This document shows, in pieces, positions 1 to 8,920 of a DNA stretch of 64,000 nucleotides. A model generated the notes under the pieces. The model worked only from the letters and a program-made list of their open reading frames with translations. It was not told the DNA's origin and did no database searches. The DNA comes from Paenarthrobacter nitroguajacolicus. Its GTDB lineage: Bacteria; Actinomycetota; Actinomycetes; Actinomycetales; Micrococcaceae. The stretch lies in the NCBI RefSeq assembly GCF_029952445.1, contig NZ_JAQPPK010000020.1, positions 29,157 to 93,156 on the forward strand, in the 5' to 3' direction. Made by a program: the position numbers and the translations under genes. Position 1 is the stretch's first letter. Each line of letters begins with the position of its first letter.

Positions 1-1
1 C

Positions 2-1468
2 GTACTCGGCGCAGGTGCAGCCGGGTCTGCCGCCGCGTTGACCGCACGGGAGGCTGGGTGCGACGTCGTACTCCTTGAAGTATCTGAAGCAACACGGCAC
101 ACACCGAACTTCCGAATGGCAGGGGCATGGGTGATGTCCTGCCCCGACATCCCGGCCGGCCTGGAGTATCTTCGCGCATGCTCAGGTGGACTGGTCGACG
201 AGGACATGCTGCAGAGCTGGGCTGTGGAATCGCGCGCATTGTTTGAATGGCTGGAACGCTACGGCATTGAGATGCGGTTAAGCGAAGGCATACGTGGTCC
301 CGAGCATCCGGAGTTTCCCGGCGCCGAAACTCTAGCGCTGCGTCGGGCCTGGACTTCCCTGCCCTCCCCGATCCAGGGACAGCCGGGCTGGTTCGCTCCT
401 GAGCAGGCATGTTTGGGTGGGGAGGCGCTCTACCGCGGAATCATCACCGCCGTCCTAAACAGTGGAGCGCAGCTCTTCTGGGACTCTCACGCAACGTCGC
501 TCATCATCGACGAGGGTGCGGTGAGGGGAGCCCATACCTCGATTCAGGGTCACGAGTACGAGATCCATGCAAGAGGCGGAACCGTTATCGCCACTGGCGG
601 TTTTGGCGGATCTTCCGAGCTAGTACGGCAGTTCATAGAGGTGCCGAGCACTGAGTTCTACGGCAATCCATTCAACGACGGCTCCGGGATGCGTCTCGGC
701 ATGTCAGCCGGGGCAGATCTCGTTCGCATGAACCGCCTCATAGGCCGCGGCGTAGGAGCCTTCGACGACGCTGAGAGTGGACTCCGGCTTGGTTTCATCC
801 TTGACCTCAACGGTGGCGGGTACTTGATCGTCGACGGCAACGGCGACCGCTACATGAACGAGAGCAGACAAGCCAACCTAGCCCACGACGTACTATACGA
901 CATGATCGACTTCGACTCGACCAGCGGATCATACCCACGATCACCGTCTTACTATCTCTTCGACAGCGCACGACTCAATGCAGGCCCGCTCACGTATCCA
1001 GATCGCGGAGTCTCCACGGTTGGACTGTACTCATGGAGTCACGACAACCTCAAGGAGATCGCCTCCGGATGGATCGGGGTCGGTGATACCCCCTCCGAGG
1101 CCGCAGCGGCAGTGGGCGCGAACGCCGGACGCTTCGACGAGGCAGTAACAGGCTACAACCGTGCCTGTGATGCTGGCGCCGACAGATTCGGGCGGCCCGG
1201 GGAAACTCTCGTTCCCCTCCGCGCACCATTTTACTGTGTGCCTCTATTCGTGGGAGGCCCGCACACCACGGGGGGCCTCCGCCGTAACGGCCAAAGCCAG
1301 GTGCTGGCAGCCCTCGACGGTGCGCCTATCACAGGACTCTACTCGGCGGGCGAACTCGGACAAGCAATTGGCCTGCTATATCCCATCCAGGGCTGCTCAC
1401 TGTCCGAGGCTTTCTGCTCCGGCATCGTAGCCGGTCGAAACGCTGCAAGGGAAGCCGGTTATCTGTAA
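2..1468 (+). CDS. FAD-dependent dehydrogenase, fumarate reductase/ketosteroid dehydrogenase-like (5' partial)
   Basis: The reading frame is open at the left edge, so the start lies outside the window. The first visible residues are a Rossmann FAD-binding loop (VLGAGAAGSAAA) followed by an acidic residue at the end of the second strand (VVLLE). A later GGTVIATGGFGG segment and a C-terminal GGLRRNG...GLYSAGELG block are typical of the fumarate reductase/succinate dehydrogenase flavoprotein superfamily, which also holds 3-ketosteroid delta-1-dehydrogenases and tricarballylate dehydrogenases. It probably oxidises or reduces a C-C bond next to a carbonyl or carboxylate in a catabolic pathway. The substrate cannot be read from the sequence. 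A short hairpin terminator follows, so it looks like the last gene of its transcript. Confidence 0.85.
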   Translation, partial: VLGAGAAGSAAALTAREAGCDVVLLEVSEATRHTPNFRMAGAWVMSCPDIPAGLEYLRACSGGLVDEDMLQSWAVESRALFEWLERYGIEMRLSEGIRGPEHPEFPGAETLALRRAWTSLPSPIQGQPGWFAPEQACLGGEALYRGIITAVLNSGAQLFWDSHATSLIIDEGAVRGAHTSIQGHEYEIHARGGTVIATGGFGGSSELVRQFIEVPSTEFYGNPFNDGSGMRLGMSAGADLVRMNRLIGRGVGAFDDAESGLRLGFILDLNGGGYLIVDGNGDRYMNESRQANLAHDVLYDMIDFDSTSGSYPRSPSYYLFDSARLNAGPLTYPDRGVSTVGLYSWSHDNLKEIASGWIGVGDTPSEAAAAVGANAGRFDEAVTGYNRACDAGADRFGRPGETLVPLRAPFYCVPLFVGGPHTTGGLRRNGQSQVLAALDGAPITGLYSAGELGQAIGLLYPIQGCSLSEAFCSGIVAGRNAAREAGYL

Positions 1469-1488
1469 AGCCTCCTTGTTTGCTGACC

Positions 1489-1512
1489 GCTCCCGAAGGG
1501 AGCATTCTCTTT
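1489..1512 (+). terminator. hairpin terminator after the flavoprotein gene
   Basis: GCTCCC and GGGAGC form a 6-bp stem around a GAA loop at 1489-1503, followed by a T-rich ATTCTCTTT. It lies 20 bp after the stop codon. Confidence 0.55.
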
Positions 1513-1993
1513 GGGCATTGAGTGGTCTGTCCTCACCAGCCTCCTCCCCAAGCTGGAGGAAGAGGTAGACGTCTCCGGCCCGTCAGGGGAAGCACCGTCC
1601 GTCGAGTGGAAACTACGTAGGAGGGGGCTCCACAACTGGGTTCGCGCCGCCATCCCTGAGAGATACAGAGCGATTCCGGCTGGACAGTTTCCTCCCACGG
1701 CGGAGCGAGGCCATCTGGGATAGAGGAGAACCGGCTCAGACCGCTGTGCAGAGATTTCATATTTCGGCCGTTCAGCTCCCTTAGTTCTCAGGAAGCGTGA
1801 GTCGTTGCTTCGTATCCCAGGACAAGGTAGTCCCTGCCTAACGCTAACCACCCGGAGCTATGGTGGATGTAGCTGTCTCAATTGTGGGCCCTGCCGTCGC
1901 GGCGAAATACCTGTCGTGCTGCCGGCAAGTCCAGTCAATGTCACACGGCCTCCGGCCGACAGTGGCCCGTCAGCCCAGAAAGAAGCGCTACCA
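1513..1993. other. no supported gene
   Basis: About 480 bp separate the flavoprotein terminator from the hydrolase start. Short open frames exist on both strands but none has a ribosome site plus a recognisable domain. The promoter for the downstream hydrolase must lie here, but I cannot place it. Confidence 0.5.
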
Positions 1994-2926
1994 ATGGAAA
2001 CCATTACGTTCAGGAATAAGCACGTAGATGTTGCTGCAGACATTCACTTCCCGCCCAACTTTGACGCAGCTCAGAAGTACCCCACCATCGTTAGCGCGCA
2101 CCCCGTGGGAAGTTGCAAGGAGCAAACCTCTGGTTCTGTCTACGGCAAGGCCCTAGCAGAGGCTGGTTTCGTCGTGCTTGCCTTTGACGCTTCATTTCAG
2201 GCCGGTAGTGCCGGTGAACCCCGGCAACTCGAGGATGCCGGCTGGCGTGTCGAGGACTTCCGGTGCGCGGTCGACTACCTCGTAACTCTTGACTGCGTAG
2301 ACGAGAACCGCATCGGCGTGTTTGGCATGTGTGCGGGTGGTGGCTACACCTGGGCGGCCGCAATGACCGAAAGGCGTTTTAAAGCCGTGGCAACCGTGAC
2401 TGGTGTCAACCTAGGGCGTCTTCTGAGAGAGGGAGACAAGTCTCCGGACGCGGCAATCAAGACGTTGGAGGCCATCGGAGAACAGCGCACGGCGGAGGCA
2501 CGAGGAGCAGAACAGCGACTTGATAGTTCTATCCCGCCATCGGTCGAGAAGGCCAAGGAAATGGGCCTCGTCCCACCACTCCATATAGATGTTGCCGAGG
2601 CGACTGAGTACTACAAAACGCCCCGTGGTGCCCACCCTCACGGAACAAATCTCTGGTCCTTCTCCTCAATGGCTCCCACCGTTGGGTTCGATGCAGTTCA
2701 CTTAGCAGACAAGTTGTTGACCCAACCCTTGCTGCTGGTTGTTGGCAACAAACCTGGCGAATTCGGCGCCTACAGGGATGCACACACACTGTTCGACATG
2801 GCAGCCTCAAAGGACAAGGAAGTCGTCATCATTCCTGACGTTTCTCATTACGACCTGTACGACAAACCGGAAGCTGTTCAGCCTGCCCTCGACGCACTTA
2901 TACCGTTCTATAGCAAGCGCCTTTAG
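1994..2926 (+). CDS. alpha/beta hydrolase with cysteine nucleophile (dienelactone hydrolase-like)
   Basis: This is a 310-residue alpha/beta hydrolase. The nucleophile elbow reads GMCAGGG around Cys113, so a cysteine replaces the usual serine, as in dienelactone hydrolases. A C-terminal SHYDLYD supplies the probable catalytic histidine. An early HPVGSCKEQTSG block (about residues 36-47) is shared with the related gene at 5026-5964. The ATG at 1994 is preferred over upstream in-frame starts because homology to that paralogue begins at METITF. It has no signal peptide and is probably cytosolic. The substrate is unknown; a small ester, lactone or polyketide-like intermediate is plausible given the neighbouring FAD dehydrogenase. 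Confidence 0.8.
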   Translation: METITFRNKHVDVAADIHFPPNFDAAQKYPTIVSAHPVGSCKEQTSGSVYGKALAEAGFVVLAFDASFQAGSAGEPRQLEDAGWRVEDFRCAVDYLVTLDCVDENRIGVFGMCAGGGYTWAAAMTERRFKAVATVTGVNLGRLLREGDKSPDAAIKTLEAIGEQRTAEARGAEQRLDSSIPPSVEKAKEMGLVPPLHIDVAEATEYYKTPRGAHPHGTNLWSFSSMAPTVGFDAVHLADKLLTQPLLLVVGNKPGEFGAYRDAHTLFDMAASKDKEVVIIPDVSHYDLYDKPEAVQPALDALIPFYSKRL

Positions 2927-3046
2927 TCCCATGGTTTGTGCGCGGTTGCAGACCGGCGAGCACAAAATGGGGAGTCTTCGAAATGGAGTGCACCTACCCG
3001 CTTTTTGGCCCCATCGGCTTGTATTTCAGGCCGTTTGTCCCAATAC

Positions 3047-3470
3047 CTACAGTTCGGCCGTTGGAGGAGGGCTGACAAGCAATAGAAATCGGTTGTGGAA
3101 TTCCGTTCCCGTGGGGGCGCTCCAAGTGACTAGCTGTTGATTTGGGTCCGTCGCGCAAGTCAATGTATCCCACTCCAGCACCAGGTCGCCTACACGCGGG
3201 TGTCGAAAGCGCTTGACTCCGCTGTTCCGTACAGCCACTAAATGCTCCTTCCACCAGCGCTGGAAGTCCTCGTCCATATGGGCAAGTTCATCCACCAACT
3301 CTGCCAAGCGTGGATCCTTCGGATTGCGCGCAGCTTCCCTGTGTAACTGCGCTACGCACAGTCGACCGGTTGCCTCCCAGTCGGGGGTAGAGGGATCGGA
3401 CCGCCGGGTCTATAAACAGCTGTCGCACGTAGTTGCATTTGGTATGTCTACGTCGTGCGGCTGAATTTCC
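3047..3470 (-). pseudogene. broken MmyB-like XRE regulator (C-terminal half, frameshifted)
   Basis: On the minus strand, NYVRQLFIDPAVRSLYP continues as DWEATGRLCVAQLHREA only after a one-base shift. It then runs on to DEDFQRWWKEH and KRFRHPRVGDLVLEW, all hallmarks of the MmyB-like ligand-binding domain of actinobacterial XRE regulators. The shift falls in a run of five G on the plus strand at 3383-3387, where four would restore the frame. The N-terminal helix-turn-helix is absent upstream. An intact homologue sits at 6107-7018. The gene is non-functional unless the shift is a sequencing error, and even then it lacks its DNA-binding part. Confidence 0.75.
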
Positions 3471-3894
3471 TTGCGGCGAGCTTTCAAGAAGTCGCCCAAC
3501 TGATTCAGATGCACGTCGCACCAAGTTTGATTCATGACCAAAACTCATATTCTCCGTGCCCAAGGAACAACATATCCACGGGCAAGCTCGTTCTATTAAA
3601 AAGATGTGACAGTGATACCACTACCTAACTAAGGTCGAGGTCAGCCGAGTGGCGCCGCTTCTTGCCTTATCCATCGCTCCAATGGTCGAGGGAGGAAGAC
3701 TGACCTCGCTAGATCTAGAAATGTTGCGCATGTCATCTGGATGAGGGTACAAACGACTGTGCAAGGGATTTAGCGCCCGATACGACTTCCCAGGGGCACT
3801 CTACCCGCCATGCTCCTCTGCGGAAGGTACGATGTGACGCTGTCGCTCAGCTGTTGTCTGTGCATAGTTAATTCCTCGGTGTGATTGCCAGTGT
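3471..3894. other. no supported gene between two damaged regulators
   Basis: About 420 bp lie between the missing N-terminus of the MmyB remnant and the missing C-terminus of the MarR gene, both on the minus strand. I see no coding signal. A 9-bp inverted repeat (CGAGGTCAG at 3636-3644, CTGACCTCG at 3700-3708) is present. The stretch may be the scar of a deletion or insertion. Confidence 0.4.
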
Positions 3895-4221
3895 CTACAC
3901 GCGTCGATCGGCTTCGTCGCTGCCGCGAACGACTAGGCCCCGCTTGACGAGTCCACCGATCAAACCAGTGACCGTGGACCGTTTTACGTCCAACTCCCTG
4001 GCCAAGTGTGCCGGGGTGATGCCTGGCGTCTCACTTACTGCGAGAAGGGCTGCGAAGCGACCGCCAGAAAGCTCGCGTCCAACGAGCATCTCGTTGTAGC
4101 TTTCATCTACCCGGCGCGAGGTCGCCAAAAATCCCATGGCGAACTCAGCTCTACTACTGCCGTCGATTTGGCGCAATAACAGCCGCTGACGAGTACCTAG
4201 AATCTCATACATTGGCACCAT
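3895..4221 (-). CDS. MarR family regulator, truncated in the wing
   Basis: The 108-residue product has the MarR winged-helix core: SGGRFAALLAVSETPGITPA, then HLARELDVKRSTVTGLIGGL (recognition helix) and KRGLVVRGSDEADRRV. The family normally continues beyond the DRR of the wing for 40-50 residues that complete the wing and dimer helices; here a stop follows RRV directly. The DNA-binding helices are intact but dimerisation should be impaired, so this may be a decaying gene. An 8-bp palindrome (AGGCGCCT, 4228-4235) lies just upstream of the start and could be its old operator. It is separated from the SDR gene upstream by a strong hairpin. Confidence 0.65.
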   Translation of the reverse strand: MVPMYEILGTRQRLLLRQIDGSSRAEFAMGFLATSRRVDESYNEMLVGRELSGGRFAALLAVSETPGITPAHLARELDVKRSTVTGLIGGLVKRGLVVRGSDEADRRV

Positions 4222-4251
4222 ATTATAAGGCGCCTAACTAAATAATCTGGG

Positions 4252-4298
4252 TTATGGTCCGGCTTCCCGGGTGGTTACTGCGTGAAGCCGGACCATAA
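4252..4298 (-). terminator. 15-bp stem hairpin between SDR and MarR genes
   Basis: TTATGGTCCGGCTTC (4252-4266) and GAAGCCGGACCATAA (4284-4298) are perfect inverted copies around a 17-nt loop. The hairpin begins 15 bp past the stop of the SDR gene in the minus direction. It lacks a long T-run but is by far the strongest structure in this gap. Confidence 0.6.
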
Positions 4299-4312
4299 GG
4301 GACAAGCAGCCC

Positions 4313-4942
4313 TTACCAGTTGGGGCGGTCGCCCTCAGTCCCTGGCTTGTTTACACCAAGGCTCTCCCGCTGGTGCTTCTCAGGGCGAGTGACTATTTCA
4401 GTAACGAGCGCGGCGACGCTCTTACGAGAGACCGTCGTACCCTTGAACGGCTCGTCGCGCTGGGTTAGCTCATAATCGACCTCATCTGCGTCAGACAGCC
4501 AGGCTGGTCGCAGCACGGTGTAAGCCAATGATGAGGTCTCAATGACATCAGATGCGGCAGCATACGTGTCAAGCGTGGACGCCCCTATGGTGGCGCGGTT
4601 CCAGCGGCCGAACTCCCCCGGAACCTCGTTGTGGATGCCCAGAGCGGTTACAAAGACCAACCGCTGGACGCCTTCGGCTTTCATGACATCGACAATTGCC
4701 CTGGCCTGCTCGTCGATGTTGCCGGAGAGATTCGCATACACGACGTCCTGCCCTCTAACAGCCTTGGCAAGCACCGAGCGATCGGTCGTGTCGCCCTCAA
4801 TCACTGTTGCGCCTGGAGGCACTACCCCAAGGCGACTCTTCTTGCGGGCGAACAGGGTTAGCGTGGCGCCCTGCTCATCGAGCATTTTGATAGCCCAGGA
4901 AGCTATCTGCCCGGATGCACCGAGCACAAGGACTTTTGTCAT
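4313..4942 (-). CDS. NAD(P)-binding atypical SDR / NmrA-like oxidoreductase
   Basis: The 209-residue protein starts with VLVLGASGQIASWAIKMLDE, the GxSGxI/GxxGxxG-like nucleotide loop of atypical short-chain dehydrogenases. It continues with EGDTTD and DVVYANLSGN, then VFVTALGIHNEVP and a TVLRPAWLSD segment typical of NAD(P)H-binding NmrA/YwnB-like proteins. The classical YxxxK catalytic pair is not evident, so it may be a redox sensor rather than an enzyme. It lies downstream of a hydrolase and regulator on the same strand, 83 bp after the hydrolase gene, and ends in a hairpin. Confidence 0.85.
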   Translation of the reverse strand: MTKVLVLGASGQIASWAIKMLDEQGATLTLFARKKSRLGVVPPGATVIEGDTTDRSVLAKAVRGQDVVYANLSGNIDEQARAIVDVMKAEGVQRLVFVTALGIHNEVPGEFGRWNRATIGASTLDTYAAASDVIETSSLAYTVLRPAWLSDADEVDYELTQRDEPFKGTTVSRKSVAALVTEIVTRPEKHQRESLGVNKPGTEGDRPNW

Positions 4943-5025
4943 GAAGTTTCCTTTCAGGATGATTTGGCGGGATGCCAGCTTTGCCCCGACCCGACCCGGC
5001 AGTGCGGGCGGCGACCCGCTGCGCT

Positions 5026-5964
5026 TTAGAGGTTCTCGGTAAAGAACGGTGTCAATTTGCTCATAGCCTGAGCCACCGGTTCGTCCTTGTCGTAGAGATC
5101 ATAGTGCGACCATCCCTTGACCACCGTAAGTTCCTTCTTCGTCGACCGGGCCCGGCGCACGATCTCGTAGCCGTCGCGGTACGCACCGAAACCGCCCTGG
5201 ATGTCGCCCACGACTACGAGGAGTGGCTGGGTCAGCAGTTCCTCGGCCAGGTGGAAAGCGTCCCAACCGTAAGCGGTCCCCATGTGCGAGCGGAGGGTCT
5301 TGTTAAGGCCGTTAGGCTTCGCGCCGCGAGTGGTCTTGTAATATTCGGTCGCGCCGAGGATATCAACGTCGGTGATTCCGAGCTCTTTCGCCTGTTCGGT
5401 GGATTCCGGCAAGCCACCGTCAACCTGCCAGTCGGCGCCCTGGGCTTCGGCGGTGCGCTGTGCTGCAATCTCCTCGAGTTTCGCGATCACCGCTTCCGCG
5501 GAGCCCTCGGTCTCGCGCAGCACGCGGCCGTAGTTCGCCCCAGTGATCGTTGCGATTGCCTTATACCGGCGTTCAGTCATAGCGGCGTTGATCGCGTATC
5601 CGCCCCCGCCGCATATTCCGATCAAACCGATGCGCCCGGCGTCGACATACGAGAGAGTAACGAGATAGTCAGCGACGTGGCGGAAGTCTTCCACACGCAG
5701 GGACGGGTCTTCGGTGAAGCGCGGCTCACCTCCGGACTCGCCTTGGAAACTCGCATCGAAAGCCAGGGCCACGAAGCCCTGCTCAGCCAGCTGCGCGGAA
5801 TAGACCTCACCCGAGGTCTGCTCCTTGCATGAACCAATCGGGTGAGCTACGACAATGGCCGGGTACTGCTTGGACTCATCAAAGTTCGGCGGGTAATAGA
5901 TGTCCGCCGCAATCTCCCAATACATGTCGCGGTTCTTGAACGTAACGTGCTCGACATTCGACAC
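5026..5964 (-). CDS. alpha/beta hydrolase with cysteine nucleophile, paralogue of 1994-2926
   Basis: The 312-residue protein is clearly related to the product at 1994-2926. It shares HPIGSCKEQTSG, DYLVTLSYVDAGRIG, the elbow GICGGGG (Cys118) and the catalytic-His region SHYDLYDK. The acid loop reads VVGDIQGGFGAYRDG. The two copies lie in opposite orientations 2.1 kb apart with regulators between and beside them. It stands between a downstream SDR gene and an upstream XRE regulator, all on the minus strand, and is probably regulated by that protein. The substrate is unknown. Confidence 0.8.
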   Translation of the reverse strand: MSNVEHVTFKNRDMYWEIAADIYYPPNFDESKQYPAIVVAHPIGSCKEQTSGEVYSAQLAEQGFVALAFDASFQGESGGEPRFTEDPSLRVEDFRHVADYLVTLSYVDAGRIGLIGICGGGGYAINAAMTERRYKAIATITGANYGRVLRETEGSAEAVIAKLEEIAAQRTAEAQGADWQVDGGLPESTEQAKELGITDVDILGATEYYKTTRGAKPNGLNKTLRSHMGTAYGWDAFHLAEELLTQPLLVVVGDIQGGFGAYRDGYEIVRRARSTKKELTVVKGWSHYDLYDKDEPVAQAMSKLTPFFTENL

Positions 5965-6106
5965 GAAGCACTCCTTCTAAATCAGCTAGTTGGTTCTGAC
6001 CGGAGTTAGGAACCGGCCCTGCCCTCGTCGTTATCGTCGAGTTCGGCAATACTTCAAGGCTAGGAAGCCTTTCCCGATTGAGGCAGATGCCACTGGCCCA
6101 CCCCAG

Positions 6107-7018
6107 TCATTCCCGGGGGCGGCCGGGATCCTCGACAGTTGCATCTTCCTCGAGAGAAACCCTTGGGCCTTGGGATGAGGGCATATTCCAACTGCCCAAC
6201 AGCCGTAGTGCATCTTCAGCCGGAGAGCCCACCTCGGGCAGGAACGTCACCATCTGTAGCCCGGGGGCGCCCGGAAGCTGCAGGGCCTCGTAGTTCAGTT
6301 CAAGCTCACCCACTACAGGGTGCATGATCCGCTTCTTCCCGCGACGGTGGGCTGACACATTATGTGCAGCCCACATGGAGCGAAACTCAGGGCTGATCGT
6401 GGACAGTCTCCCAATCAACTCGACGAAGGCCTTCGAACGGGGGACGCGGGCCAACTCGGATTGCAGAGTCCTCACCGCGTCCTCAGCGACGATCGTCCAG
6501 TCCGGAAAGGTGACGTGACTGTGTTCATCGAGAAACATGTAAAGGGCTAGGTTAGGCAGACTCGTTCCGCTGTGCCGCTCGTACACGTCGGCATACAGGG
6601 CCCGGCCAAGTGAATTTGTGGCCAGCAGGTCAAGGCGTCCATTCTGAATCGACGCGGGCAGCCCCGGCATGGCATCCATCAACTGCCGCACGTTCGCGTG
6701 GATCTTCCCTTCCTGCGCAGGCTGTCGAGGACGAGGTCTGGCGGCACGGCAGAGATCCAAGAGATGTTGACGTTCTACATCGTCAAGCTGGAGTGCGGAT
6801 GCGATCGCATTGAGGATCTCTTCCGAGGCGCGCGCGATGTCGCCACGCTCGATCTGGGCGTAGTATTCGGTGCTTACACCTGCGAGGACCGCAACCTCCT
6901 CGCGACGTAAGCCATTGACGCGGCGTTTGCCGCCGCCCGGGGGAAGCCCCGCTTGTTCCGGCGTAAGTTTGGCACGCCGAGTCATGAGGAACTGCCTCAC
7001 CTGTTGCGAAATGTCCAT
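6107..7018 (-). CDS. XRE family regulator with MmyB-like ligand-binding domain
   Basis: The 303-residue protein has an N-terminal helix-turn-helix (about residues 30-75: LRREEVAVLAGVSTEYYAQI followed by ERGD). Its C-terminal MmyB-like domain contains GRALYADVYE, FRSMWAAHNVS and KRIMHPVVGELELNYEAL. In actinobacteria this architecture usually regulates an adjacent oxidoreductase or hydrolase gene. Here the neighbour downstream on the same strand is the cysteine hydrolase, 142 bp away. An out-of-frame remnant of the same family lies at 3047-3470. Confidence 0.9.
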   Translation of the reverse strand: MDISQQVRQFLMTRRAKLTPEQAGLPPGGGKRRVNGLRREEVAVLAGVSTEYYAQIERGDIARASEEILNAIASALQLDDVERQHLLDLCRAARPRPRQPAQEGKIHANVRQLMDAMPGLPASIQNGRLDLLATNSLGRALYADVYERHSGTSLPNLALYMFLDEHSHVTFPDWTIVAEDAVRTLQSELARVPRSKAFVELIGRLSTISPEFRSMWAAHNVSAHRRGKKRIMHPVVGELELNYEALQLPGAPGLQMVTFLPEVGSPAEDALRLLGSWNMPSSQGPRVSLEEDATVEDPGRPRE

Positions 7019-7193
7019 CGTTCAAGGCTATGCACTCAGCCGTCGAGTAGACACTTACCAGCAGCCCACCTCAGAAATTGATGCCGGCATAGGCCACGGC
7101 AATCAGCCTAGTGCGAGCCATGCATGTTCCGACGCGTCCAAGGATTCAGTATTTGGCTGTGCACTCCAGCCACCTTCTGTGGAGCCGTCACTA

Positions 7194-8369
7194 CTACTTG
7201 TCGCTCGCGGGGACCGGATCGCGCAGGACAAGCACGATAACGATCAGAACGAGTATTGCTGCGGTAAACGTCACTGGAATCGGCCCGAGTGAATCGGCAA
7301 GAATAAGCAGAGCCCCCGCCGGTACTACAAGATTGACCAGCCTGTCAGCGTTATCTCGCAGGGCGATCCACCAGATACCCATCACGAACGCTGCAACGGG
7401 TGCAGTGAACGTAAACGACGCAGCGATCGTGCTGAGTTTAGTGTTCTCGGTGAGCACATCGATCTGCACTTCGACTCCAGCCGATAGAGCCCCCGCTGCT
7501 GCGAAGACAAGGTAGTGCACGTATCCGTAGCGGAGGGAATTTCCGAAGGAGCTGATGGATTCATGATGCGGCGGCCAGAAGTAGATCCACCACAGGGCCG
7601 CAGTGGTGACGAGAGCCAGGACGGAAATCGAAATGAGGGGCCCTAGCGCGGCATTATCATGCAGGGCTTCGATGATGGCGTTCCCAGAGGCCAGCAGACT
7701 TTCACCGAGAAGGATAAGGGTAAATAGTCCATAGCGCTCGGTGATGTGGTGGGGGTGCCATGGTGTCGTTCCACCAGTGCGCTCCGCAATGATTGGGACT
7801 GCAAGCTCGGCCACGATCAATACGATCAACGCCGCGGCGGAAAGAACAGCCGGAAGGGCCAACTGGAGCAACCAGAGCAGTTGAACGATTCCGATGCCGG
7901 CCGCATACAGCTGGGTGGCACGTCGGCTGTCACCAGCCAACCGGGAAGCGCGGAGCCACTGGGCCACCATTGCCACACGCATGACCACGTAGCTGAGAAC
8001 GAGAATGGTGTAATTACCATCGCTGAATGCAGGGCCGATGCCTGCGGCGAATACCAGGACTCCGCCCATTTGAACAAAGGTTAGTAGCCTGTACAGCCAG
8101 TCGTCTGTGGCGAAGGAAGTAGCGAACCACGTGAAGTTCATCCAAGACCACCAAATGCCAAAGAAGACCACGGCATAAGCTATCAGTCCGTCCAGGATGT
8201 GGCTTTCGGTGAGAGCATGATGAAGTTCAAGACTTGCAATGCTTACCGCGACGACGAAGACCAAGTCGAAAAACAGCTCTAGGGAGCTGGCGCTCCTTCC
8301 TTCTTCGTTGGGATCACGGGGGCGCATGGGCACCAGTCGGAATCGCTGTCTACGTGCAAGTTGTGACAT
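7194..8369 (-). CDS. ltrA: low temperature requirement protein A (LtrA) family membrane protein
   Basis: The 391-residue polytopic membrane protein opens with a short basic tail and the LtrA signature SSLELFFDLVFVVAVS, followed by repeated hydrophobic segments (about ten). Inside are GIWWSWMNFTWFATSFATDD and HHITERYGLFTLILLGESLL, both typical of the family. LtrA was named from a Listeria cold-growth mutant; its biochemical role is unknown. It stands alone, with 175 bp to the next gene and 550 bp of non-coding DNA upstream. Confidence 0.9.
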   Translation of the reverse strand: MSQLARRQRFRLVPMRPRDPNEEGRSASSLELFFDLVFVVAVSIASLELHHALTESHILDGLIAYAVVFFGIWWSWMNFTWFATSFATDDWLYRLLTFVQMGGVLVFAAGIGPAFSDGNYTILVLSYVVMRVAMVAQWLRASRLAGDSRRATQLYAAGIGIVQLLWLLQLALPAVLSAAALIVLIVAELAVPIIAERTGGTTPWHPHHITERYGLFTLILLGESLLASGNAIIEALHDNAALGPLISISVLALVTTAALWWIYFWPPHHESISSFGNSLRYGYVHYLVFAAAGALSAGVEVQIDVLTENTKLSTIAASFTFTAPVAAFVMGIWWIALRDNADRLVNLVVPAGALLILADSLGPIPVTFTAAILVLIVIVLVLRDPVPASDK

Positions 8370-8532
8370 GGACGATGGTTTCCTTTCAAGAGTGCAGTCG
8401 CCGGGACCAATTTCGCGCCGATCCTGTTGCTCATTCCCCCGATGCTCTCACGCCCAAGTCCCAGATGCGGCGACACGATTGCCCTACCCTAACGACCTCC
8501 CATCTTTGCTAACCGCTGGATCCACCACCACC

Positions 8533-8561
8533 ACGTAAGTAGTTACACCGCTACGTAAGTA
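8533..8561. repeat. paired 9-bp direct repeat ACGTAAGTA, 20-bp period
   Basis: Two identical ACGTAAGTA boxes lie at 8533 and 8553. The spacing puts them on the same DNA face. They are 165-190 bp upstream of the ltrA start. Confidence 0.5.
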
Positions 8562-8674
8562 AAGGCATCGAGCACTATTCGGCCTTCAAATTCCGACCCG
8601 ACGTAACTAGAACGGCGAAAAGACGAGCTCAGCTCGGGCGAAGGAGCTTTCATTCCATTTCAGCCTGAGCTACA

Positions 8675-8698
8675 CCCCAACCTGACGTCAGTTTGGGG
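8675..8698. promoter_or_regulatory. 24-bp near-perfect palindrome centred on TGACGTCA
   Basis: CCCCAACCTGACGTCAG plus TTTGGGG matches its own reverse complement at 22 of 24 positions. No T-tract follows, so a dimeric protein-binding site is more likely than a terminator. Confidence 0.5.
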
Positions 8699-8920
8699 CA
8701 TGAATCTCGTCAGAATAGGGTCCTGAATGCCTTCTTTGACAGGCTATGGACAGGAGACTAAGACCTCAACCTGACATATGGGTAGCCGCTTCGCTGGCCA
8801 GCATCCCACCCAGAATTGGCGAAGCCCCGGTCAAATAGTGGTTGACCGAAAAATTGATTCTGCCCAAATCACCTGATGGTTCGCTGGGAAGCTGGCGTGA
8901 CGAAATCTGATCGACTTGGC

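Larger units (their letters stand above)
8370..8920. other. non-coding stretch with repeats upstream of ltrA
   Basis: No gene is supported. It holds two copies of ACGTAAGTA exactly 20 bp apart (8533-8541 and 8553-8561), about two helical turns, and a 24-bp near-palindrome at 8675-8698. Both are candidate protein-binding sites. Confidence 0.5.

Noticed and set aside
1805..1993. A longer N-terminus for the first hydrolase
   Set aside because: The extra 63 residues are Cys/Pro/Arg-rich with no counterpart in the paralogue, whose homology starts just after the ATG at 1994.
3636..3708. 9-bp inverted repeat as ends of a miniature transposon
   Set aside because: Arms are short, only 73 bp are enclosed and there is no target-site duplication.
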